A stretch of 64,000 nucleotides of DNA. It comes from Ehretia macrophylla (taxonomy: Eukaryota > Streptophyta > Magnoliopsida > Boraginales > Ehretiaceae). Where the stretch lies: positions 19,624,762-19,688,761 of the forward strand of contig CM075783.1 of assembly GCA_037974665.1 (NCBI GenBank), written 5' to 3'. Below, one piece after another: positions 24,211 to 35,500 of the stretch. The notes beneath the pieces are model-generated. The model had not been told where the DNA came from. It made no database searches and worked only from the letters and a program-made list of their open reading frames with translations. Positions within the stretch are counted from its first letter, which is position 1. Each line of letters opens with the position of its first letter. The position numbers and the translations under genes were made by a program.

Positions 24211-24330
24211 TCTTGTCTCTTTGGTTGATAGGTAACTTTCTTTCTTTTCTGTAAGCCGAGTGGTCCGATGTTATTAGGTGAAATAATCATGTTACATCGT
24301 CTAATGTTCTCACGCTACATTCATACTACA
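24030..24330 (+). repeat. ~300-bp tandem-like duplication, copy 1, with C33 tract
   Basis: This block is repeated at 24610-24917: gacaatgactacttctataa, the gattgactaatctta block, agccgagtggtc and so on. Here the stretch between tttccaaaccccac and tgtttcttg holds 33 consecutive C's (24174-24206). The other copy has five C's (24761-24765). Confidence 0.85.
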
Positions 24331-24609
24331 TATAATATATAGGGTAAAGTATTTCAGAGATCATTAAACTATCTTTTCAGTTATGTTTTGATCATTGAAT
24401 TATTTTTTGTTCTATTTTGCTTATTGAACTATTAATTAGATATCATTTTGACCATTTTGTCAATTATTCCGTTGAAATAACTAACTATAAAGGATAAAAT
24501 TGTAATATCAATTATAGAAATTTAATTTTTCCCCTCAAAATTAATTTATTTGCAAATTAACACTAATGCGTTAAAATTTCATAAAAATGACTACTTCTAT
24601 AAGATTGAA
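24331..24609. other. Spacer with MITE-like left end
   Basis: The spacer between the two ~300-bp copies starts agggtaaagtatttcagaga and continues with a 'tcattgaattattt' type sequence common in plant interspersed repeats. No matching inverted right end was found, so I call it only a possible truncated MITE. Confidence 0.3.
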
Positions 24610-24917
24610 TATATAGATGGAAGTCGACTAAAACTGTAAGGGAGACAATGACTACTTCTATAAGATTGACTAATCTTAATGACCCAAATAAATAGCCGTT
24701 GTGTTATTGGATAAAAATGCAATATATTAAGCACTACATCTCTTTCTTTCTCTTTCCAAACCCCCTGTTTCTTGTCACTTTGTGCATATGTTGGTAGTTG
24801 ATACGTAATTAACTTTCTTTCTTTTTCTTAAGCCGAGTGGTCTGATGATATTAGGTGAAAATAATCATGTTATATCGTCTCGTATTCTCACCCTACGTTC
24901 ATACTATACAGAATATG
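24610..24917 (+). repeat. ~300-bp tandem-like duplication, copy 2
   Basis: This is the second copy of the 24030 block at a spacing of about 580 bp, with the short C5 form of the C tract. Identity by eye is about 85%. Confidence 0.8.
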
Positions 24918-25954
24918 ACCCTTTTTCCTCCCCCATATATCCTGTGTTGACGAAGTGATTTCAATTTTCAAGTGCGTCAAAGTGTAGATTAATATTTTAA
25001 CGAATTGAAATCTATAGGATAAATTTTGTTTATTGTTCTAAAGTATGCAATGATTTGATGATTAGTCTCTAGTTTCTACTACTGTATTTTGTATGTTTTC
25101 GTCCTCAAAGTTTACAAATATTCTATTTCTAATCTTTTCTCCTTCAAAAGTTATGGGAAACAGTCATCCAAGAAGTAGTGCGCTTGTGCATTTTATAAGG
25201 TTACTGCAAATTTTTGGATGACTAAAACATTAAAAGGACCAACAATGAAATATATTTAAAATTTGAGGTACTAAATTATGTAAAGAAGAACAAAGCATTT
25301 CAACTAGATTCAAATATTTAATATATTTTAGAAACTATACTTGTTGTTTGCACAAAACATTGCTGGCTAAACAAGATATATTATTCTTGTATATTACAAA
25401 AGAACACTATAGAATCTTTCATCAACGACTGAATGACACAGCAAATTTTGTTGTGCTTCTACATATAGAAGATATAACTTAATTATTAAAATCATTAGAT
25501 AAATAATTATTTAATTAGATCACAAGCCCTTTTATTTACACGTGGGCCACTTAATTCTAGCATTCTCACATTTGGCCCATGTGACATTTGTTATGGTTTA
25601 AATACCATAATGAGGACAATTATATTATCTTAAATCTTTCTTGACATTGGTGGAGTTATGGCAGTTGTACGCATTAATTTCGACATATTCCCTTCTATGT
25701 ACTACAACATTAGCTCGTTACTCAATATTATTCATAATAAAAGGGAAATTAATAGTCCAATAATAATGTCTTTATTCGAGACTATATTTGTTATCTTTCA
25801 TCTATATCAATTATGTATACTATATAGAAAACAGATAAATCAGAAACATATAAGCGAGCTCAAGAGTATCAAGTCAATAAACTCTAATAAAGTCATGACA
25901 TCAAATTATGTCCATTATTTCAACATGCTCATTAAATGTTTGGATTTCAGAAGA
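24918..25954. other. Flank sequence, no gene seen
   Basis: AT-rich. Around 25130-25290 lies an inverted, diverged relative of the 1991/3861 repeat (tttttggatgactaaaacat on this strand). A 134-codon plus-strand frame at 25658-26062 has no recognisable similarity and runs through the orphan promoter, so I do not call it a gene. Confidence 0.45.
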
Positions 25955-26000
25955 AGGGCTTCTTTTTATAGGTCAAATGGCCTTCACATAAAACACGGTT
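25955..26000 (-). promoter_or_regulatory. Orphan copy of the family core promoter
   Basis: On the minus strand the block reads accgtgttttatgtgaaggc, ggccatttgac, ctataaaaagaagcccttct. It is a better match to copies D and E than the copy B promoter is. Homology to the copy B leader stops near 25945 and no family coding sequence follows on the minus strand. The promoter has lost its gene. Confidence 0.65.
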
Positions 26001-28169
26001 TTTGCAGTTCCCTCTCTTTTTTTTTTTCTTTTTTTTTTCACTTTTTGCTTACGCGGGATTAAAAGTTTGTAGTGATTAATTTATTAGAGATTAAGGTTAC
26101 CAGAAATGCGGTTTGTTGACATGATCCATACGTTTTATTGACGTGATAATAAGTAATTAAAAAAAGAGTAATTCTAGAGTCCTATATTCATTGGCTAAAC
26201 AATCGCAAAAAGCTGACCATATAAATGGCAGTACAACACTTAATAAAACTAATGCCTCAAACTTCTTATTAATAGCCACGTCTAAGCATTTTACTTGAAG
26301 ACCTCATGACACTAAATAGTGTCGTTAATTTCTAGCTCACAAATGACCAAAAAACATAATTTTTCTAGCCGAAGATGTTTCGTTGCTTAAATTTACCTGA
26401 ATTTTGATAAGAGTAAATCACTGCGGTATACAATTTCTTTCTTTTTTCTTTTTTTGTGAAGAAATTGTATAACAGAAGGGGGATGAGAAGGTGGGTTGCT
26501 AAACGCCATGAGGTACTGCAAGACCTCCAAATTTTGTACACAACAAATTTTTTCTAAGTTTAGATATCCTTTTCTGGTAAATAAGCGTATAGCAGGTTGA
26601 AAAAATTGTTCTGAATGGAGTGATAAAACAAATTATGGATTATGTTAATGAATGTACTGTTAAACGATGCTTTATTTAAAGGAAAAGAATACGGAATAAT
26701 TGTTTTTAAACGTAATCTGGATATATTATGGAGACCATTTCTATCACAAATTAAATTTGGCCATTTTGTGTTTGAAGTTTCAAGATGAAAATAAAATTGC
26801 ATTGATATAAACATTTCTCAGGGTCAGGTCAGGTTGATGAAATCAAAGACACGCAAATTTCCTAATATTTGGTTGTTATTACAAATTCATAATAAAATAG
26901 GGAAAATAGTATTATCCTATTAATCCACCAGGTAAATGATAGAAGAAAAATAAGATCATTTTCAATAAAGCATCAATCTCGGGACCAAGCCTGACATGGA
27001 TTAGTGAAGGGTAGGGCTGTAAGATATCTTTTTTCTTCCTAATTGTATATGCAACTTGACCTAATGAAGCTAAAAATCTAGCCGAAGTGTTTATAATTAA
27101 AAGATATTGCTCCTATGGGATGGTGCGACACTCAAGTATGGTAGACCCCTTGCCCACCAAATGTGGTAGTGTGTGGAGATGGACTTGACTAGCATATATG
27201 AGTCTTTCCCATAATAAAATTGTTCAGACGTTTCTCAGAAGACATTTGAAAGTGACATAAAAGATTAGAGAACTTCAAGTTGGTCCGTCGGTAATAGTCC
27301 TTAGGAAGTTTCCATTAGGTGCAGATTTATTGGAGAATTGATAATAGCGTGGAAGTCCAATAGTTGTATTCAAGGAAAAAGTGAACTAGATTTGAGTGGA
27401 AGTTAGTAGGATGAGATGCTTTTTCACTTAATATTGTTGAAAATCATAAGTCTTCAACAACTGACCCAAAAAAAAACAAAAAACAAAAAAAAAAGTCTTC
27501 AACCGTCTTCTTTTTCTTTTCAGACTTCTGTTTCTTCTTCATTTCCTTCTTTTGGGAAAAGCTTAACTGAATTCATACGACAAAGTCAATAATTAACTTT
27601 TGACTAGCTAGCTAAACGATGAATTTGAAGTGAAAGAGATGACTAAAGTGTTTGTTTGAGAATATCGAGCTTGACGGAAAAGAACCAACCCCTCTCTCAT
27701 AGGAGATCACAGTGTTTAGGAGAAAAACTATAAAAACACTCACAGGACTTTATGTATGATAAAAGTCTAAATTCTTCCATACTAGTCTTTTTTTATGGTA
27801 AAAGAACTAAAAAGTCTCATCACTTGGCTCAACCCTCCCCCATATGACCTGTGGCTCTCGTGGCAAGATAATACAAGTTAGAAAGTCCTATTTATGGAAG
27901 CCAAAACCTAACTCCATTAGAATTTGAACTACTATCTCAACCCTCATTAGATTGAACTTCTACTTATTTTTAATTTCGTCTTGGACTTCGACTAGGACAT
28001 GAGCTAAAAACCCAACAAAATGAAGATGATAAACAAAATAAAGTGATGACTAAGGTTATGACCTCTGATGTTACTTAACCTTGTTAAAGGAAAATATATT
28101 CATGCTCTATAGTCTATACACAAGCATTATTAACACCAGAAAAGCCAAAAAGTTTAAAAAGAATAGGGT
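26001..28169 (-). repeat. Orphan promoter's upstream flank, no gene
   Basis: Up to about 27660 the sequence duplicates the copy B upstream flank (22.24-23.45 kb). It carries extra sequence at about 26170-26330 and includes an inverted piece of the window-start repeat at 26.48-26.56 kb. From 27.66 to 28.17 kb I see only AT-rich sequence without features. Confidence 0.65.
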
Positions 28170-28579
28170 AATTTACCGAAATGGTCATAAATTTTTATTT
28201 TTTTGACATTTAAGCCCTTTATCTTTTATTTTGTACAAAATGTTCATTTATCTTTTATTTTGGTAACAACCATTAATTCTTAGAGTAAAATATGACAAAA
28301 AATAACGTTAGTGAGCCTGTGAATTGTATGTGGCCGCAAAATACATAAACTTTAGGATGTTTATCTTTTATCGTGTGACAATTTTACCATTAAAAATTTG
28401 TGAATTTTGCGCTCATATGTTATCCACGTGCTCACTAACGATATTTTTTCGATGGATTTTGTTCCAAGGACTAACGATTGTCACCAAAATGAAAGATGAA
28501 AGACCATTTTGTCCAAAATAAAATATAAATAACTTAAATGTAAAAAGAAGCAAAGATATAAGACCATTTCGGTAAATTA
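28170..28579. mobile_element. Foldback MITE (410 bp)
   Basis: Perfect 18-bp terminal inverted repeats, taatttaccgaaatggtc at the left and gaccatttcggtaaatta at the right, enclose an AT-rich interior. The interior itself folds: attttgtacaaaatgttc near the left and a gaccattttgtccaaaataa block near the right. Target duplications are not clear, so I cannot assign a superfamily. It is non-coding. Confidence 0.8.
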
Positions 28580-29098
28580 TCTAAAAGAATATGAATAGCG
28601 TCTAACTTAAGTATTGACTGAAAACGGAAAGATCAGAAGAAATGAAACATTAAAAAAGAAAAAAACTAACCTTATAAATTTCCGATGATATACTTAGGTA
28701 TTAACTGAAAAAGAAAAGAGAATAAATGGAAAAAAAAAAAAAAGCTTATAAATTTCCGGAGATGTACTTAGGTATCATGATGTCTTTTTGATGGGTAAAT
28801 AATGCGAGCTTTTCAATTCAAATGGTTAAAATTAGGCTTTTGAAATAAGGTTATCAGTCATTAGCTTTGATAAGTTTTGCACATCTAATATTTGGTGGTC
28901 AATTTTTTCCAGTGATCATTTCTTTTCGGTATAATGGAGGTCGAAATTATAAATTCAAATTGAGAATTACTCCAAATTACAAAAATTTACTATTGTATCA
29001 TTCCACCTAACTTTTGAATGATGTTTTTGGGATTATTTTACCCAAGAATTAGGACTCTAGAATGACTCAAGTCAAAAAGCCGTGTTTCTGATATATTC
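28580..29098. other. Upstream flank of copy C, no gene seen
   Basis: AT-rich, with a short internal near-repeat (cttataaatttccg with gatgtacttaggta, at about 28.67 and 28.74 kb). No coding signal. The last ~30 bp (cgtgtttctgatatattc) match the shared upstream block of the family that the next MITE splits. Confidence 0.5.
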
Positions 29099-29101
29099 TT
29101 A

Positions 29102-29546
29102 GGCTCTGTTTGTTTGCCGTAAAATAATTTGTTTGTGTAAAATATTTTCCGTGGAAAGTGTTTTTCTGGAAAATAAAATATTTTACAGGGCTCTGTTTGT
29201 TTGCCGTAAAATAACTTGTTGGAGGAAAATATTTTACTGGAAAATAGAATACTTAAAAATATTTTCTGGTGTTTGGATGTACCGTAAGTTTTGTAAAATG
29301 TTTTCTTCTCCTAAAGGACATGAAAACATTTTACATAATTTTGTACTAGCCGCAATTATTGACCGGAAAATATTTTACAGTTGACCAATTTTCCGGTGTT
29401 ATCAAACACCGTAAAATTAAGAAAAAGCAGCCGCAATTTTTGACCAGAAAATATTTTACGGTTGACTAATTTTCCAGTGTTACCAAACACCGTAAAATCC
29501 AGAAAATGTTTTCCGGGAAAATATTTTACGGCAAACAAACGGAGCC
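29102..29546. mobile_element. Harbinger-type (Tourist-like) MITE in the copy C promoter
   Basis: Terminal inverted repeats ggctctgtttgtttgccgta and tacggcaaacaaacggagcc are flanked by TTA on both sides (29099-29101 and 29547-29549). This is the usual target of PIF/Harbinger elements. Length is 445 bp and no coding was seen. A partial copy of the left end (ggctctgtttgtttgccgta) recurs inside at 29189, so the left 87 bp were tandemly duplicated. It lies 193 bp before the ATG of copy C, about 70 bp before its TATA box. Confidence 0.85.
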
Positions 29547-29584
29547 TTAGTCTCTAATCAACTACATTTTTAAAAAAAATTACA

Positions 29585-29632
29585 AACCGTGTCTGGATGT
29601 TGACGCCATTTGAGCTATAATAAGAAGCCATT
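29585..29632 (+). promoter_or_regulatory. Core promoter of copy C
   Basis: The order is aaccgtgtctggatgttgac, gccatttgagctataataag, aagcc. The TATA box is at about 29615-29624, some 120 bp before the ATG. The box order matches the other copies; the TATA here is ctataataag instead of ctataaaaag. Confidence 0.65.
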
Positions 29633-29739
29633 CGCCCTATGTCAACACTACATAGATCTCTCACCTCGATTTCTAGCTTTTATCTATAATATTTTGCCCT
29701 GATTCTGATCTTCCATTTTCGCTAACGTACGTTGTCCTC

Positions 29740-31326
29740 ATGGAATTTCCGTCGATTTGGTACCTCTCCTTTTGGTCCATCATCAGCCAGGTATCTCTAT
29801 TAATAGCAGTTGTTGCTCCATATGAGGTCCATCTCCCTGTTCTCCAATTCCCTCATATTATATATATCCCTAAATTTTTTTCAACTTTTTATGCCTTCCT
29901 TGTACGGCCTATGATGGAACCTGATCTAACCATCGGAAGTGTTTCAAATGAACTCTATCAATTCTTTAAAACGCTCCTAGTTGTGATAACAATACCATTT
30001 TATTCTTGGATGCTTCCGTTGTACCAGCAGTCGACTTTTTACTTCAAAGTGTGTGTGCCATTGTTAATAGTTTTAGGGGTACCCCGGTGCTTTTTCTATC
30101 TTTATCCACGCTATGTGATAAGTAAAGATATGGGAAGCTATGTGATTGGATTTGCAGGCCCTTTGCGAGTGTACCTCTCTCATACTCTTTTGTGTGTTTC
30201 GTTTATAGCTTTTTTTCCCTTGGTTGCATACGTGGTAACTTTTCATGGTCCGTTTGAAGATCAAGAAATTGTTGAATTCTTTCAATCTCTTATTTCTTCG
30301 TTGATAGTAGCATTATTCCTAGTTCAGTTGTGCTTACATCCTTTCCTATCAGGAATTGGGGCATCTATAGTTGGAAAGGTAAAAATGATTGAGATCCCTC
30401 TTGGGTTGTTAATTTATGTTATAGTTCAGTACAACATCCCAGAAAAGTCAGTTCCTCCTTTGGTGATGCTGTCTTCCTTTACCATGATCCGACCTCCTAC
30501 TGACTTGGGCATTTTCAATTTTTTTATTGGTGCGATCCTGGATTCGGCTATAAGTCTCTTCGGACTAGGCAAATTCACCTGGATTGTTTTTGCTGGTTGT
30601 GTCGTCCTCGTGCTCTTGCGACAGAAGTTGAATTCTGTGACATTGCGTTATCCTCGGCCTCGGGCACGAACAACTATTATGAGCAACTGGCGAAGTCTAG
30701 AAATCCAGATAGAGGAAACAGCTCTTTCGTTGTATAAATGGACGGGAAAAGAAAATAAAGGAAATAGAAGACTAAGTGATGATGAGTTCAGTTTTTCTTT
30801 ATATTTCTTGTTTTGCGCGGCTAAGTTAATTATGGAAAAAATGGCAAGAAAGGAAGAAGAAAGCAAAGACAAGCTTATTGATAAGTTACTTCATTTCACT
30901 CTCCACCTGCTAATTAAGCAAAAAGAGGAAGGGACGGAAGATGAAGATGAAGATGAAGAAAATGTAAAAGATGAGCTAATTTATACGTTATGCCATCTCT
31001 ATTTCCGACTGCATATTGTAGAAGAAAAAGGAACGGAAGAGCAAAATAAAAGTTGCAAAATTGCTCTATGTTCGTATCTAGTCTTTTTCTTGTTGCAGAA
31101 GAAAGCACATGAACGAGAGAAAGCAAAAGAAGCGCGAATTATTAGACTTTGCCTTTGCAACGTAGGCCAGCTTTGCCGAGAGATGGAGGACACTAGAAAG
31201 ATAAGGGAAAATAAGAAAGTGAAATTAGTTGAAATTGGACTCTCTTTACCAGGACTGATTCCAGGTTCAAACTCATTATGCCATCTTCTTTTCGTTATTT
31301 TGTTAGCTTCCTCCCATGGCACCTAG
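29740..31326 (+). CDS. Membrane-protein family copy C (intact, 528 aa)
   Basis: I do not recognise this family and name no function. The single exon begins with the family signature MEFPSIWYLSFWSIISQ. Hydrophobic segments lie at about residues 7-27, 38-56, 75-94, 101-123, 131-165, 183-200, 217-232 and 256-293. Conserved motifs are RPMMEPDL (56-63), GPLRVYLSHTL (140-150), PTDLGIFNFFIGAILDSAIS (253-272), FTWI (279-282) and SVTLRYP (299-305). After residue 305 comes a charged tail with short amphipathic blocks (KDKLIDKLLHFTLHLL at 376-391, KDELIYTLCHLYFRL at 410-424) separated by Glu/Asp/Lys-rich linkers. Compared with A, D and E, an in-frame gap of about eight residues removes part of the segment near 246, and the last ~30 residues differ. 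It is probably an integral membrane protein with a cytosolic tail. The ATG is chosen because all copies start there. Confidence 0.85.
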   Translation: MEFPSIWYLSFWSIISQVSLLIAVVAPYEVHLPVLQFPHIIYIPKFFSTFYAFLVRPMMEPDLTIGSVSNELYQFFKTLLVVITIPFYSWMLPLYQQSTFYFKVCVPLLIVLGVPRCFFYLYPRYVISKDMGSYVIGFAGPLRVYLSHTLLCVSFIAFFPLVAYVVTFHGPFEDQEIVEFFQSLISSLIVALFLVQLCLHPFLSGIGASIVGKVKMIEIPLGLLIYVIVQYNIPEKSVPPLVMLSSFTMIRPPTDLGIFNFFIGAILDSAISLFGLGKFTWIVFAGCVVLVLLRQKLNSVTLRYPRPRARTTIMSNWRSLEIQIEETALSLYKWTGKENKGNRRLSDDEFSFSLYFLFCAAKLIMEKMARKEEESKDKLIDKLLHFTLHLLIKQKEEGTEDEDEDEENVKDELIYTLCHLYFRLHIVEEKGTEEQNKSCKIALCSYLVFFLLQKKAHEREKAKEARIIRLCLCNVGQLCREMEDTRKIRENKKVKLVEIGLSLPGLIPGSNSLCHLLFVILLASSHGT

Positions 31327-31500
31327 CTACGTACCCAGTCATTGTCGTCCGTTGTTGATCAGGAAATGTGTTGGTATGTCTTGTTACAAGGCATGGAATG
31401 ATGCCTGCCCATTTTCTAAATACTGTTCTTGTAAGCTTTATTGTAGTATGCGTTGTTATGTAAGAAAATTTTTACATTATTAGAATTAATCAATCTTTAT
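31327..31500 (+). terminator. 3' untranslated region of copy C (inferred)
   Basis: The block ttggtatgtcttgttacaag, with ggcatgga and a following gtaagctttattgtagtatg, recurs after the copia element at 45.17-45.28 kb (copy D) and at about 62.06-62.16 kb (copy E). Conservation past the stop codons suggests a shared 3' UTR and poly(A) region, although I see no strict AATAAA. Confidence 0.45.
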
Positions 31501-32545
31501 AGTTCAATTCCTTCAGCATCCTTATTTTTTTTCCTCTTAAATTTTGGGGATTTAAAGTTATTTCCATGTTTTTAGACATATATGTCATATTTCAGTTTCA
31601 CTTCAATAACTTCCATACTTCTAATTTTAGAGAATCCCTATTTCAGAACTTGTTCGGGTGGTTATTGTTTGTAAGACTAGCTCTAGAAAGTTAAAAAAAA
31701 TACAAATCTTAATAGAGCTATTTATATATTGTTTGGATCCTTGAGGATATTTTTTTTTTTTTTTTTTGGTGATCGCTTTGTACTTATGCCTTCGGCCAAC
31801 TTGTTTTTGCGCTTTGGCAATTAATATATATCTGATCACCAGCCTAGCAAAAAACGATTGATGAATTGATTAAAAGAAACAGAGAAAATAAAAGACTTGG
31901 AATTGAAATATCAAAATGACTAGTTCAATGTAAGCATTGATTTTATTTTATTATTATTATTAATATTTTTACACAATGAACATCGAAGCCGTGGGATAAG
32001 CATTGATTTCGACAATGAAGCCGAAAAGCGGAAAAACATTTCACTTTTGCAAAAGATTTACCTTGAGTATTTTAGAAACCGTGAACTCTTTCAAGTGCAT
32101 ATGTTGAATGTCAAAGCTACAATAATCATGCTTCGTTCTCCTTTGGTCTCCGTGATTGCCCATCAAACATGTCTTGTTCCCATTTATCAAGTGCTGATTT
32201 TTGTTTTGGATTTCTTCTTGTTTGGAAAGAAAAATAAAATAAAATAAAAGAAGAAAAATCTGATTTATTTGTGTACGTCATATGACGTTGCTAACTTCTT
32301 GAACGCGGTATACATGGTGTTGCTTGGGTTGTCAACGAGAATCAATTAGAGAATTCCAGAAATATGTAATTTTCATTTTTTTTTAAAACTCTCTTGCAAG
32401 TTTGGACTACTGAAATTTTTAAACCAAGAATTGTCTATTGATTTGCAGTCATCATCTGACTATTACTTACTGATTTGATTACTTTTTGGACTTTAGCATA
32501 TTTGATATAATGGTCATTTACTTTTAAAAAGTGTATTTTGATAAT
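31501..32545. other. 3' flank of copy C, no gene seen
   Basis: AT-rich. The stretch at about 31.88-31.95 kb (tatcaaaatgactagttcaa) is homologous to about 45.40 kb after copy D, so the repeat unit runs on past the 3' UTR. Short reading frames here show no conservation. Confidence 0.5.
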
Positions 32546-35500
32546 AAATCATAAATTACTTGACCACCTTATAAGATCTTGAATTACTCCACTTAACACC
32601 AATTAATTTTAAGATGAAACTTCAATTATCTCTATCTTAACAAAAAGTAGCAGTATTAGAAACTAATAATCAAATCCTAGTGTACTTTTGTACTATTTTT
32701 TTTATATATTTAGAATTTAACTATATTTAAAGTTTATTTCAATGTTCAATTTCCACCTCATGTAAAAGTATATACTATGAGAGAGGAGTTTTTGTTAGAT
32801 TATTTTTTGTGTTCAACATGACTCGCACATGTAGGCTGAATTTGTTTTTTAGCCTTGCACGTCGGAAAGTTTTTAATATTTTTAAATAAGTGGCGGAGAG
32901 ACTTGAACCCAATCTACACTTGTAAACGAGATTTATTTTTGACCTTTACACGAAAAAAGTTTTTAATATTTTTAAATAAGTGACGGAGAGACCATTTAGT
33001 AACTTGGGCTCTATACCATGTTAACAAAAATGATGTTTCATTTTAAAATCAATTGATATTAGAAACAGTAATCCAAGATTGTATATAATAAATGTAGAGT
33101 TTATGACTTTTTTATATAAATGAGAAAATATTCCAACATCCACCCTCACATGTGGCTTGGCAAGAGTCTGAGAGCCTACATTTACGGACATACGAACAGC
33201 AGTACTAGAGACTAATCATCAAATCACTGCATAGTTTAAAACAAAATTCGAAACATATCTTATAGATGCAAATTTTATCAAAATATCAAGCTATGCTTTG
33301 ACTTACTGAATTGGTATCACTTCGTCAACACATGAGAAGGGAGAAAAATGGCTATATTTTGTGTAGTATGAATTCAGCGCGAGATCACTGTGACTGTGTG
33401 TGAAACATGATTGTTTCACCTAATATTCATTCTATTCAGCTTAAGAAAAACAAAGAAACTTACCTATCAACTACCACCATGCAATAAAAGAGATAAGAAA
33501 TAGGACGTTAGGAAAGAGAAAGAAAGGGATATGGTACTTATTATATAGCATTTATACCCAATAACACGATGGCTATTTATTTGGGTAATTAACATTAGTC
33601 AGTCTTATAGTAGAATTTGTTGTTAACTAGTATGAACACGACACGAGAAGTCATTATTCCCCCATACAATTTTAGTTGACTTTTATCTATTTTATTTAGG
33701 GTTGTTTTAAGCCTTGTACATCGAATACTAGTTTGAAGAGTTCAGTTGATGATAGGATGATAATTATTGTGAATCCTAGGTTTTAGTCCTAGGGTGGTTG
33801 TGAAAATGACAAGCCAGGATGACATTTGGAATGACTGGTACGTGGTTAGGCCATTCTCACTACTTGTTCGAATGACAAGCCAAGATATGAAAAATGTTTT
33901 CCTAAAGCAATTTGTTGTTTGGTTTAACAGTATGATTTTCTAAAAAGTGGTGAGAGGTTTCGAAATCAATTCTCGTACATAACATCTTAAATGATGTAAA
34001 ATGACTTAAAATTCCCTTAAAATGTTTTCATGATCTACCCTCCTTGATTTGAGGGTCCTTCCATACAACACCATGTATGTCCTCTTCGCCGCTGACTCTA
34101 TGCTCTCAAACAAGCACTTCTTCCTTGGTTTTAGTCATCTCTTTCTCTTTTTCCGAATTCATGGTTAAACACGCCTAAAGTGTCAATTCTTTGTTTGGTA
34201 GGTTTAAAGTGGCCTGAGCGCAGTGCTTGTTTCCAATTATCAAATGCTTCTGTTTTGGATACAAATTGATGAGTGTTGTTATGTTTCTTCTTGTCTCAAA
34301 GAAAAAATTGGGAAAAACTACAAAATTAGTCCCTATTATTTTTCTTAAATTTTAATTTTATCCATATAATCATTTTCAAAATCTTTTCAAACATACTATC
34401 AAATCTCAGTTAATTGTAATGGAAAACATATAAAATGCATAAATTACCGTTACATAATTAAGAAAATTACCAACACATCCTCTAAATATATATCATATTC
34501 ATCCTTATTGTTTCACAAAATATTAAAATTAGTCCATTCCGTTTTGCAAAATATTCAATTTAGTCCCTTTTATTTTACAAATATTCAACTTAGTTCCTAT
34601 TAAAAAAATACATACACAACCATACACATACACATAGCCACACATACACACAATCACAAAAGTAGATGATTAGTCCAGTTAATAAAATATAAAAAATATA
34701 GTGACAAATGACAAATTTATGGAAAGTTACAATCTCCGCCATGGAATAGTGCACTGACATGCCTTCTTTGTTGTTGTTCTTCAATATATTCTTATGATGA
34801 TGACTTTTATATTTATATGCATTTTGATGACTTTGATGACTATGTTTTACATTATTTATTGTGTACTTTTTTTGGATTACTAATTAGAAAAAAATTATTT
34901 GCTTTTGCAGTGCTGACAAATATTCAGAGGGGTTTTTTTTAACTATTTTGCAAGTAACATGGATTAAATTGAAAATATTGTCAAATAATAGGGGCAAAAC
35001 TGATATATAAAAAACTTTGGAGACTGTTATGAATTTTTTGTTAAATATTGAAGATTACTTTGAATTTTACATGAAAATAATAAAAATTAAATTAAAAGAT
35101 TTAATAATTTTCCTAATATGCCCCATCCCAAACAATGGTTACATTCATAGCACATGACCAATTTTTTGTTTGATTTGACTGAGATTTTGACGATAGGGAC
35201 TAAAGATAATTTTTTTGAAAAATAATAGGGAGTAAATTTGAACAATATGAATGAATTTAAAATTTTGAATAACCAATAGGGACTATTTATACAATTTTTT
35301 CAAAAAAAAGTAAGGATTATTGCCAATAATATCAAGGAAATATATGCAGCTTGGCTTGAGCATCACCAGAGATCCTTTACTGGGCAACACAAACAAGCCA
35401 TAATAGGATGGAAAAATCCCCTCCATGGCTTCAAGCTAAATATGGAGGGACGTTCGAAGTCTAATCCTGGTCTTGCCACAGCTGGTGTCTTGTGAAATGT

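Noticed and set aside
24331-24609. Possible MITE starting agggtaaagtatttc
   Set aside because: No inverted right end or target duplication could be found, so it is reported only as a spacer.
25658-26062. 134-codon plus-strand frame
   Set aside because: It overlaps the orphan family promoter on the other strand and a T-rich stretch, shows no similarity to a protein I know, and is not kept in the duplicate near 22.2 kb.
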